DNA of 33,305 nucleotides, from the IMG/VR virus record IMGVR_UViG_3300010885_049979, positions 1 to 33,305 of that record; one strand, 5' to 3'. Source of the stretch: a virus. Under the pieces are notes generated by a model, which saw nothing but the letters and a program-made list of their open reading frames with translations, searched no databases and had not been told where the DNA came from. Positions within the stretch are counted from its first letter, which is position 1, and every line of letters starts with the position of its first letter. The position numbers were made by a program, and so were the translations under genes. Positions 13,659 through 21,480 of this stretch are shown piece by piece.

Positions 13659-16048
13659 TGAATGATTTAACATCTACCGTTCAGGCTGGGTTACAGATAG
13701 CATTACTTTCCCAGGTAAGAGCCCTCAACCTCGGGGTAAGCGATACAGTACTTCAAGGAATTGTATCTAGAGTAGCCGCTCAGACAGCCACGGATACAAC
13801 TCAGCAGGTGCATGCAGAGGCAAATAATCAATTAAATGTAATTCCAAGAAATTTAATTGGGGTTAATAACCCTGTCAACTTAGTATCGCAAAATCTTAGC
13901 CCTAGGGGGTTAACCAGTACTCTTACAAATCCATTGCAGACTCAACTTACACCAGGTCTAACTAGTAGTTTGATTACAAGTCTGCAAAACGAATTAACTA
14001 GATCTCTACCCCCAGATAAATTAAAACTAATTAACTTTGCAAATTTTTCAACGTCGCTGAACAGTAGTCTAACACCGACTGTCAATGGTAGTGTTACAAC
14101 GGCATTGTCTGGATTTTCTAACTCGTTATTTAATAACAGTATACCACAGGTACCGGTCTTACAAAATGTTGCCGGGCTTTTTGGATCCTTAAGCCCTACC
14201 CAAGCTCTCGATGCAGTAGATAATCAGTTTGTAAGCTCAACAGCTAGTAAGTATCTTACCCAGGCTAAAACTTTCGATGTAAATTCCAATGAAAATCAAG
14301 AGAAATTAATTGTAACTAAAGTGGGATTTACGGATCCAAATGCAAATTATCCTACCAAGGAATACGCTGGTGGATCAGAGACTAATAAACTAGCTCAGGG
14401 GGACGTGAAGGGTACAATCGTACAGAAGAAAAATTCTAGTAGAATGACAGGTGCTAAGTTACCTGGTGGTACTGCCTGGGATCAGCCAGAGTCAGCTTTT
14501 AAAGGCCAGTACCCGTACAACAAAGTTACACAGACTGAATCTGGGCATATTATTGAAGTGGATGATACACCAGGTGCTGAACGTCTACACATCTATCATA
14601 CATCAGGTACATTTATAGAAATAGATTCAAATGGTTCTATGGTTAGGAGAACTGTAGGATCATCTTATGAAATTATAGATAGAAATGGTAAGATTTCTAT
14701 TGCTGGTAAAGCCGATATTTCTATTAATGGTGCTTGTAACATTTATGTCGGTAATGATGCTAGCATTGAGGTGGAGGGGGATGTTAATTTAACCTGCCAT
14801 AATGATATTACAGCCCAGGCTGGAGGTACGCTGAATCTTTAAGCTACGGAGGAAGTTAATATAACCGGTGGCAGCGTTAACATACAGGCGTTTGAATATG
14901 CAAATATAACATCTAATGTTCAGTTGAATCTGCATGCAACTTCTGATATTAACATACTAGCAAATGCAAGTATATTTGTGGAAGCTGTCGATGTATATAC
15001 TGCTGCAACTACAGTTTATAATCAGGCAGATGATTTCTATCATAAAGCTAATGTAAGTGTATATACTGAGGCAGATACAGATATAAATCAAAAGGCGGGT
15101 GGCGATATAAAAACTCAAGCTGCTGGTGTGATTAGCAACAAAGCAGCAGGAGATGTAAAAACTCAAGCTGGTGGGGCAATTAGTAATAAGGCATCAGGAA
15201 ACTTTGCTGCAGATGGCAGTGCTGTACATCTTAATTCTGGTTATTCATCTGACTCGGTTAGTGCTGAAGCTTCTAAAGAAAGTTTGCCTGCAGAACTTGC
15301 AGGGGTCTCTAACATTGGTGTTCTATCTGGACGCAGTGATCCTCAATATATTGATCTTGTAGATCCAACTGCCTTGACCCTTGCAGATGCCCATTCAGTG
15401 TTAATGGAAGAAGCTACGCATACAGAAGAAGAATATAAAGCTCATCGTGATTTAATTATTACATCTGGTTTTGCAACTGCTACAGGATTTGGTGCCGCTC
15501 CTATTGTTATTGAGAGCGAATCTGTTCAATCGACACAGAGCATAGTTGTACCTCCTGCCGACAGCCTGAAATCAGTGAAAGAACTTCCGGGTAATTATAA
15601 ACTATCTCCAAATTTTACATTGGAAATGTTATCCAGTAAGGCAGCACTAACTAAAGACTTTATTGAAGCATCTGAAAAGTTATCGTATGGTGAGATTGTT
15701 TACAATTTACAAGCCGTAGCTTTAAACGTACTTGAGCCTTTATACAATCTATATCCAAATCTAATTATAACCTCAGCGTATCGTAAACCATCTAAATCGA
15801 TTGGTACTTCTCAACATCCGCTAGGTCAAGCGGTAGACTGTCAGTTTAAGGGTATATCTAAATCAGAATATTATACAATAGCTACTAAGTTGGCCAAAGT
15901 ACTAAGCTACGATCAAATGTTGTTGGAGTATTGCAATTATACTAATAATCCTTGGATTCATATTTCCTTTACGCTTAATAATAGAAATCAAGTCTCGACA
16001 TTCTTTAATCATGCCAAGCATTCTGATGGTCTAACTAATCTAGCATAA
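13658..16048 (+). pseudogene. Central spike protein with beta-helix and M15 peptidase domain, interrupted by one in-frame TAA
   Basis: Read through, this is a 796-position frame with TAA at codon 395 (14840-14842). Residues 1-250 are helical and low-complexity (LQIALLSQVRALNLGVSD). Residues about 270-395 start a gp5-C-like beta-helix (SGHIIEVDDTPGAERLHIYH, GTFIEIDSNGSMVRR, ISIAGKADISING). The helix continues without a break after the stop (EEVNITGGSVNI, then repeats GGDIKTQAAGVISNKAAGDV). The C-terminal 150 residues are an M15 peptidase domain with zinc ligands His720 and Asp727 (SQHPLGQAVD) and His768 (WIHIS). The TAA would be one C-to-T change from CAA (Gln). A truncated 394-residue product would lack the peptidase. 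No good start codon lies just after the stop (TTG 14924 at best), so the causes are mutation, sequence error or readthrough. Confidence 0.75.
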
Positions 16049-16638
16049 TGCCAGGAAATACAAGTAATGTAATCGCTACTCAAACTAATTTAGTTGGTAA
16101 CGGTACTGTAAGTCCAGATCCTCTAATGGAGGTAAATGATAGAGGCCTCCCGGCTGAACAAGCAACGTATGTCTTTAGCATATATGGTGGAAATTATTAC
16201 AGCGTGGATATTGCATTTACAGCAGAATATTTTGCAGGAGGAAGTAGTCTCGGAATAGTGAACGTAACTAATGTGACATGTGATTTTGATTTTGCTGCCC
16301 ATGGAATAACAGCAACAAAATTAAATGCTTATACCTACCGGCTAGCAGGAACTTATACAAATGCTTTTGCTGATGAATACTATAATTTTGTATTAAGGGA
16401 TATGTCTCAACAGGTACTTCTTCCGAACACAACCGTAGATTTTCTGGCATTGATTCAATATCATATGCCAAATCCAACCACACAAAAAAATACGTATAAT
16501 TTTACTGTTACACTACCTCAAGCTTATGGTGTACCAACTCCTACTGAAAATAAGACATTTACTATGTACCAGTGGATAGCATGGTATTATCCCCCCGCTG
16601 TTACTAATGTTCAGAATCTAGTTGCAAGAGGTGTATAA
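16048..16638 (+). CDS. Unknown baseplate-associated protein
   Basis: A 196-residue protein predicted to be all-beta, rich in Thr, Asn and Tyr (FSIYGGNYYSVDIAFTAEYF, TYRLAGTYTNAFADEYYNFV, KNTYNFTVTLPQAYGV). No domain is recognised. It starts in the stop of the spike gene and ends in the start of the PAAR gene (TAATG at both ends), so it is very likely part of the central spike or tip assembly and translated in fixed ratio with it. It could be an adaptor between spike and PAAR tip or a bound periplasmic enzyme partner; neither is shown by the sequence. Confidence 0.75.
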   Translation: MPGNTSNVIATQTNLVGNGTVSPDPLMEVNDRGLPAEQATYVFSIYGGNYYSVDIAFTAEYFAGGSSLGIVNVTNVTCDFDFAAHGITATKLNAYTYRLAGTYTNAFADEYYNFVLRDMSQQVLLPNTTVDFLALIQYHMPNPTTQKNTYNFTVTLPQAYGVPTPTENKTFTMYQWIAWYYPPAVTNVQNLVARGV

Positions 16639-16949
16639 TGCCAGCAATTTCTAGACAGGGAGACACAGTACTTTCTCCAGATGGAACAGGGTATAAGTGT
16701 TATTTTCCAATGGAGACAAGTGTAGGTGAGGTTAATTCAAATAGCGTTTATGCAAATGGCATTTTAGTGGTAGTTCAAGGTAATAAAGTTGCACCTCATC
16801 CGAAACCTTCCCTATGTTTAACAGATGAGTCTACCCTCAGCTCTTATTCTTCTCGGGTATATGTTGGAGGTCTTGGTGTTGGTCGTATCGGTGACCAATA
16901 TGGAAACAATCTAATTACTCAGGGGTCCCCTTCGGTATTTGCAGGTTGA
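16638..16949 (+). CDS. PAAR-type spike tip protein (T4 gp5.4 counterpart)
   Basis: A 103-residue protein. PAAR proteins form a sharp metal-stabilised cone on the end of phage and type VI secretion spikes. The start MPAISRQGDT, the NSVYANGILVVVQGNKVAPH stretch with His and Pro, a Cys in KPSLCLTD and the closing VGRIGDQYGNNLITQGSPSV form the PAAR repeat pattern. T4 gp5.4 (97 residues) has the same role. Its position right after spike-related genes and before gp25 fits. It is the last gene of the overlapping group that begins with gp48. Confidence 0.85.
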   Translation: MPAISRQGDTVLSPDGTGYKCYFPMETSVGEVNSNSVYANGILVVVQGNKVAPHPKPSLCLTDESTLSSYSSRVYVGGLGVGRIGDQYGNNLITQGSPSVFAG

Positions 16950-16963
16950 TGTCCTTTTTAACC

Positions 16964-16971
16964 TATAAATA
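16964..16971 (+). promoter_or_regulatory. T4-type late promoter in front of gp25
   Basis: A perfect TATAAATA. The last base lies 5 nt before the gp25 ATG (16977), so the expected transcription start falls on or next to the start codon, with no room for a ribosome binding site. It could give a leaderless gp25 message or mainly serve gp6 and later genes. Confidence 0.7.
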
Positions 16972-16976
16972 TAAAC

Positions 16977-17372
16977 ATGTCTACTAGATCTTCCAGAACA
17001 TATTCCGATTTAAATCTGCTTTTTTCTACACACCCGGTAACAGCCGATGTATTGAAGAAAACGGATGAAGAAGCTATAAAAGCTTCAATTCGAAATTTAA
17101 TCTCGACTAAGAATTACGAGAGACCTTTCCACCCGGAAATCGGATGTCAGATTCATGGGCTGTTATTTGAAAACTTTAACAAAATTACCAGTAGGGTAAT
17201 GAGAAAAACAATTATTGATGTAATTACAAAGTTTGAGCCTAGAGCCACTATTATAAATGTCAATATTCGTGAGAATCAAGATACAAACGATTTAAATGTA
17301 GACATTATTTTTAGCATTAATAATACTGATAAACCAATAACTTTAACAACTGCAATTTCAAGAGTAAGATAA
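16977..17372 (+). CDS. 25: Baseplate wedge protein, T4 gp25-like
   Basis: A 131-residue protein (T4 gp25 has 132). It belongs to the GPW/gp25 family shared by contractile tails and type VI secretion (TssE) and forms part of the inner wedge that triggers sheath contraction. Key matches: LFSTHPVTADVLKKTDEEAI, IRNLISTKNYERPFHPEIGC with the conserved ERPF.PE.G, LLFENFNKIT and FEPRATIINVNI. Upstream spacing of only 27 nt to the PAAR gene contains the late promoter. Confidence 0.95.
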   Translation: MSTRSSRTYSDLNLLFSTHPVTADVLKKTDEEAIKASIRNLISTKNYERPFHPEIGCQIHGLLFENFNKITSRVMRKTIIDVITKFEPRATIINVNIRENQDTNDLNVDIIFSINNTDKPITLTTAISRVR

Positions 17373-17376
17373 AATA

Positions 17377-19221
17377 ATGGCTAATCTAAGAATAGCAGAG
17401 TTAGATTTTGATACAATCAAGACTAATCTAACAACATTTCTTCAATCTCAATCAGAATTTACCGACTATGACTTTACTGGGTCAGGCCTAGCAGTTTTAA
17501 TTGATTTGCTTGCATACAATACCCACTACAATGCATATTTGGCAAATATGGTTGTAAATGAAATGTTCTTAGATTCTGCAGTGAAAAGAGCATCAGCGGT
17601 CTCTATTGCAAAGCACCTAGGGTATACTCCCACATCAGCTAGAGGCGCTATTGCTAATTTATCCGTAACGGTAACAAGCCCGCCTGGGCTTCCAAGTAGC
17701 ATTACCATGGATAGGTATACTCCTTTTACAACATCTATTGGCGGAACACCTTATACATTCTTGACAACAGAAGCTAAAATAGCACCCAGGGTTGGCAGTA
17801 CATATACTTTCTCTAGCGTTGACGTTGTAGAGGGCGCTGTCAAGCAGTATAGTTTTGTTGTGAGTGCAGTTGGACCAGATCAAAAGTATGAAATTGCAAA
17901 CAATGCTATCGACACAACAACACTTTCAGTAACTGTTCAGAATTCTGCTACAGATACAACTACCAATACATATACCCTTGCAACCGATATTACAGGGCTA
18001 ACATCAACTTCAAATGTTTTCTTCTTAGAAGAAAATACCCAGGGTAACTACTACATATATTTTGGGGATAATATTCTAGGTAGACAACTTACAACTGGAA
18101 ATATAATTAATATTCGATATGTTGCTACTAACGGAACAGCGGGTAATATTTCTAGCAAGATCGCTCAGTCCTTTGCTGCTAGTGGTACAATAGGTGATAC
18201 GTCTAACATTGTAGTTGTTGTTAACTCTAAATCCACTGGCGGCGCAAATAAAGAGACGATCACATCTATTAAATATAATGCCCCAAAGGTAAATGCGGCT
18301 AGTAATAGACTAGTAACAGCTGCGGACTATGAGGCTATTATTGCCGCTCAATTTACTGCAGCAGAATCGGTCTCAGTTTGGGGTGGTGAGGATAATGATC
18401 CACCCATCTATGGTAAAGTTGTCATCTCACTAAAGCCCTACAACGGTTATACAATTTCCGAAAATACAAAAATAGATATAATTAATAATATTCTTAAACA
18501 GAAAAAAGTATTAGCAATTCAACCTGTGTTTGTGGATCCTACTTACTATTATGTCGGAATTACTGCTAGTGTTAGCTATAATCCTATTTTAACAACACTA
18601 TCATCTAGTGGGATACAAACCCTTGTTAGTCAAGCTATAACGAGCTACTTCTCCTCGGATCTACAAAAGTTCAATAAGACCTATAATAGATCAACATTAA
18701 TTAACAATATAAAAATTGCTAATAAATCTATTGAAAGCGTGAATATTGTTGAAAAACTTCAAAGAAGAATACAATTAGTACTTAACACGGATAATATTTT
18801 TACCTCTAAAACTGCTATAAAGTTTAGAAATTCTATTCAGCCTGGTCAATTAAGCTCCAGTTATTTCTATGTATTGTATAACAATGCATCTACTCTGGTA
18901 AAGATTGTAGATATTCCAGACGATTCACCACCCAATTTAAATGGTTATGGTACACTGCGTCTAGTTAATACTGCAACAGGAAGTACGGTAAGTACAAGTA
19001 TTGGTACTGTAGACTATGCAAACGGTATTGTAAGCATCACTAAGATCACCCCGGTTGGTTTCCCTACTGATGTTGGGGAGTTAGCTATAACTTGCGGATT
19101 ACAAAATATTGGAAATAATCTAAATCTTTCTCGCAATGAAATTTTCGTACAAGATGACTATACACTTAACGCAGTAGGTGGTCGTCAAGCTGGTACAACT
19201 TTTAACATATCTACTGTATAA
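17377..19221 (+). CDS. 6: Baseplate wedge protein, T4 gp6-like
   Basis: A 614-residue protein (T4 gp6 has 660). gp6 forms the ring of wedges that opens when the baseplate changes to its star form. Typical N-terminus: ELDFDTIKTNLTTFLQSQSE, FTDYDFTGSGLAVLIDLLAY and NTHYNAYLANMVVNEMFLDS, then KRASAVSIAKHLGYTPTS. The middle holds VTAADYEAIIAAQFTAAESV with VWGGEDNDPPIYGKVVISLK, the baseplate J-like part. Starts 4 nt after gp25. Confidence 0.93.
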   Translation: MANLRIAELDFDTIKTNLTTFLQSQSEFTDYDFTGSGLAVLIDLLAYNTHYNAYLANMVVNEMFLDSAVKRASAVSIAKHLGYTPTSARGAIANLSVTVTSPPGLPSSITMDRYTPFTTSIGGTPYTFLTTEAKIAPRVGSTYTFSSVDVVEGAVKQYSFVVSAVGPDQKYEIANNAIDTTTLSVTVQNSATDTTTNTYTLATDITGLTSTSNVFFLEENTQGNYYIYFGDNILGRQLTTGNIINIRYVATNGTAGNISSKIAQSFAASGTIGDTSNIVVVVNSKSTGGANKETITSIKYNAPKVNAASNRLVTAADYEAIIAAQFTAAESVSVWGGEDNDPPIYGKVVISLKPYNGYTISENTKIDIINNILKQKKVLAIQPVFVDPTYYYVGITASVSYNPILTTLSSSGIQTLVSQAITSYFSSDLQKFNKTYNRSTLINNIKIANKSIESVNIVEKLQRRIQLVLNTDNIFTSKTAIKFRNSIQPGQLSSSYFYVLYNNASTLVKIVDIPDDSPPNLNGYGTLRLVNTATGSTVSTSIGTVDYANGIVSITKITPVGFPTDVGELAITCGLQNIGNNLNLSRNEIFVQDDYTLNAVGGRQAGTTFNISTV

Positions 19222-19227
19222 TATTTC

Positions 19228-20958
19228 ATGGCGGAAAATCGAATTAGAGAAAGAATTTCTACGCTGGTTAGTAACCAGCTACCGGAGTTTATTCGTTCAG
19301 ATTATACCACGTTTGTTTCGTTTATAGAAGCTTATTATCGATTTTTAGAGCAAGATCAGGGCGCTCTTGAAATAATTCAAAATACTAGATCGTACAGTGA
19401 TATAGATTTAACTGCAGAATCTTTTGTAAATTATTTTCTTAATAATTATGCAAAAGACATCCCCTACAGTGTATTGGCGAATAAGAAACTTCTAGTAAAA
19501 CAGATACGAAGTCTATATGAGTCTAAGGGAAGTGAAATATCCTTTAAACTATTATTCCAATTACTTTATAATGAACCTGTAACGGTTTCATATCCTTATG
19601 AAAATGTATTAAAAGCATCTGATGGGGAATGGGTACAGAAGACAACAGTTCGCGTTAGCCTGCTTACAGGTAGCACGGATGATATAAGTGACCGTTATTT
19701 AGAATTAATCCAAAACGGTATTTACTACAGAACTTCAATTATTAGTGTTAAGTTTTTAGCTAGTAATTTATACGAACTTACCCTCGAACATGGTGAAGTT
19801 GCTCCTTATATAATTAATGACTATGTTACCGTAAGTAACGGAACTGATATAATCTTTACTGGATTGATATCAGGTACAACGACCGGTGCTTCTATAGTTA
19901 GCCCCGGAACAGGATTTAAAGTCGCGCAAATATTTACAGTTAATGTTGGCGGTGCTGTCGGCACCCAGGTGCAAGTCCTTGGAGTTGATTCTAACGGAGG
20001 GGTAACCAAGGTAAGAATATTAAGTTATGGCTATAACTTTACTGAAGATATTGAGGTCAGTCTATCTTCTACAGGCACGGTTTCTCGTGTAGATGAAACT
20101 ATAAGATCTAATACGCTTGGTTTTACGGATATAATTTCTCTCCAGCAAGAATATTCGATAACAGATCTTGATAGGTACTTTCTTTCTGATTATGTTGTAG
20201 ATTCTCCTGTTGGGTATAATGGTAGAGTTATAGCCTCTACAGCAACCTATCAGACAAACGCCCCCGTATCTGAAAAAGGTAACGATGATCCTGCCCTGTG
20301 TAAGATTTTACTTAAAGTGGGTGTTGTTGGACGTTACCCTGGTAAGTATGTCTCCAACAAAGGATTTTTGTCTGACGACATTATAAGACTACAAAACGAA
20401 AAGTTATACCAGCCGTTCGCATATCAAACTGAATCGTCTTTAGAATACTCTAAGTTTTATGATATTGTAAGTAAGTTGGTGCACCCAGCTGGTCAACGAT
20501 TATTTAATAATAGAGTTTTAACCAATACAATTAATGTTGCATCAAGTATTAATGTTTTTGATAAACGGGATGTTTTTGAAGAATTAAGAGATACATTTGC
20601 TGTAAATGATAGCATGTATGTTGCACTCTTAATTCCAAAGAGTGATGCTGCAACGGTTACTGACAGCTTGTATGTTACTTGGTTGTTATCAAAATCAGAA
20701 GAAGCAACAATTAGTGATAGCCCATCGCTACTATTTAAACAAAATACAACCGAGGAAGTTTCCGTTACTGAGAGTATAGCCCTTAACGCTAACAAAGTAT
20801 TTACAGATAATGTTATTGCAAGTGATTCAGTAGCAGTCAGTCTCGGAAGAGTCTTTGCTGATCTGTATGCAGTAGATGATAGCGTAGTAGGATTACTTAT
20901 AAATTACGCAGATACAACATACTTTGCAGAAACGTATGCTGGGGAACAGGTTATTTAG
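19228..20958 (+). CDS. Baseplate wedge protein, probable T4 gp7 counterpart, with C-terminal 18-residue repeats
   Basis: A 576-residue protein between gp6 and gp8, the position of gene 7 in T4. The first 130 residues (LPEFIRSDYTTFVSFIEAYY, RFLEQDQGALEIIQ, LYESKGSEISFKLLFQLLYN) match the wedge protein N-terminus of T4-like marine phages. The middle has one Gly-rich strand module (GASIVSPGTGFKVAQ, ILSYGYNF). Residues about 395-450 (RLQNEKLYQPFAYQTESSLE, VSKLVHPAGQRLF) close the conserved part. Residues 458-565 are six consecutive 18-residue repeats. T4 gp7 is far longer (1032), so the assignment rests on order and N-terminal likeness. Confidence 0.7.
   Translation: MAENRIRERISTLVSNQLPEFIRSDYTTFVSFIEAYYRFLEQDQGALEIIQNTRSYSDIDLTAESFVNYFLNNYAKDIPYSVLANKKLLVKQIRSLYESKGSEISFKLLFQLLYNEPVTVSYPYENVLKASDGEWVQKTTVRVSLLTGSTDDISDRYLELIQNGIYYRTSIISVKFLASNLYELTLEHGEVAPYIINDYVTVSNGTDIIFTGLISGTTTGASIVSPGTGFKVAQIFTVNVGGAVGTQVQVLGVDSNGGVTKVRILSYGYNFTEDIEVSLSSTGTVSRVDETIRSNTLGFTDIISLQQEYSITDLDRYFLSDYVVDSPVGYNGRVIASTATYQTNAPVSEKGNDDPALCKILLKVGVVGRYPGKYVSNKGFLSDDIIRLQNEKLYQPFAYQTESSLEYSKFYDIVSKLVHPAGQRLFNNRVLTNTINVASSINVFDKRDVFEELRDTFAVNDSMYVALLIPKSDAATVTDSLYVTWLLSKSEEATISDSPSLLFKQNTTEEVSVTESIALNANKVFTDNVIASDSVAVSLGRVFADLYAVDDSVVGLLINYADTTYFAETYAGEQVI
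20599..20922 (+). repeat. Six 18-residue repeats at the C-terminus of the gp7-type protein
   Basis: Residues 458-565 divide exactly into six blocks of 18, for example TVTDSLYVTWLLSKSEEA, TISDSPSLLFKQNTTEEV and SVTESIALNANKVFTDNV. The shared core is (V/I/A)x(D/E)S with alternating hydrophobic residues. DNA copies have diverged, so the repeat is old and kept at protein level. Confidence 0.85.
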
Positions 20959-20990
20959 TAATTTATGATAGCATATTCTGATTTGCCTGG

Positions 20991-20998
20991 TATAAATA
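20991..20998 (+). promoter_or_regulatory. T4-type late promoter before the 149-residue structural gene
   Basis: A perfect TATAAATA 31 nt before ATG 21030, with a leader that contains AAAGGA. This is a classical late promoter arrangement. Confidence 0.85.
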
Positions 20999-21029
20999 TA
21001 ACATAGAACTTTTTTTCAAAGGAAAAAAC

Positions 21030-21479
21030 ATGATCACAGAATCAATTGCCTTAAAAGGTAAAGTAAAAATCGTCCACCTAGATCAATTTGGTAATAAAAA
21101 AGATGAGCGCCTTATTGATAATCTGATTGTAACTGCAGGTAAGACTGTTATTGCATCCAGAATGGCGGGTAATACATCTGCATTAATGAGTCGTATGGGG
21201 GTTGGTACCAGTAACACTGCAGCGACAATCAGTGATACAACTCTAGGTACTCCCGTTGCAGCTGGTAATGTTGCATTAGATTCAACAACTGCATCTACAA
21301 ATACAATCACCTATGTTGCAACATTCCCCGCAGGAACAGGTACTGGATCACTTACCGAGGCAGGTATTTTTAACGGGTTCCCAGGGGTAGGATCGATGCT
21401 TTGCAGAACCGTATTTTCTACAGTTACAAAAGGCGTAAGCGACGTTATCGTTATTACATGGACAGTAAGCATATCGTAA
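21030..21479 (+). CDS. Small virion-type structural protein
   Basis: A 149-residue protein, strand-rich, Thr/Ala/Gly-rich. Distinct parts are ALKGKVKIVHLDQFGNKKDE at the start, DNLIVTAGKTVIASRMAG and the ending LTEAGIFNGFPGVGSMLCRT followed by VSDVIVITWTVSIS. This layout (N...LIV..G....A.....G ... EAGIF) is seen in short tail or fibre-associated proteins of many phages. It has its own late promoter and a good ribosome binding site and lies between the wedge genes, so it is probably a baseplate or fibre component made in high copy. Exact role unknown. Confidence 0.75.
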   Translation: MITESIALKGKVKIVHLDQFGNKKDERLIDNLIVTAGKTVIASRMAGNTSALMSRMGVGTSNTAATISDTTLGTPVAAGNVALDSTTASTNTITYVATFPAGTGTGSLTEAGIFNGFPGVGSMLCRTVFSTVTKGVSDVIVITWTVSIS

Positions 21480-21480
21480 T

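Noticed and set aside
14840-14842. TAA reassigned to an amino acid in this phage
   Set aside because: TAA is the natural end of many intact genes here (gp32, gp26, gp27-type, gp25 and others), so recoding is not general.
14849-14926. Separate gene starting after the spike stop
   Set aside because: GGAGG is present but no ATG, GTG or TTG lies at the right distance; TTG 14924 has no site. The sequence reads as continuous beta-helix across the stop.
16638-16949. Type VI secretion PAAR effector
   Set aside because: The protein has only the PAAR cone, no toxin extension, and stands among phage baseplate genes.
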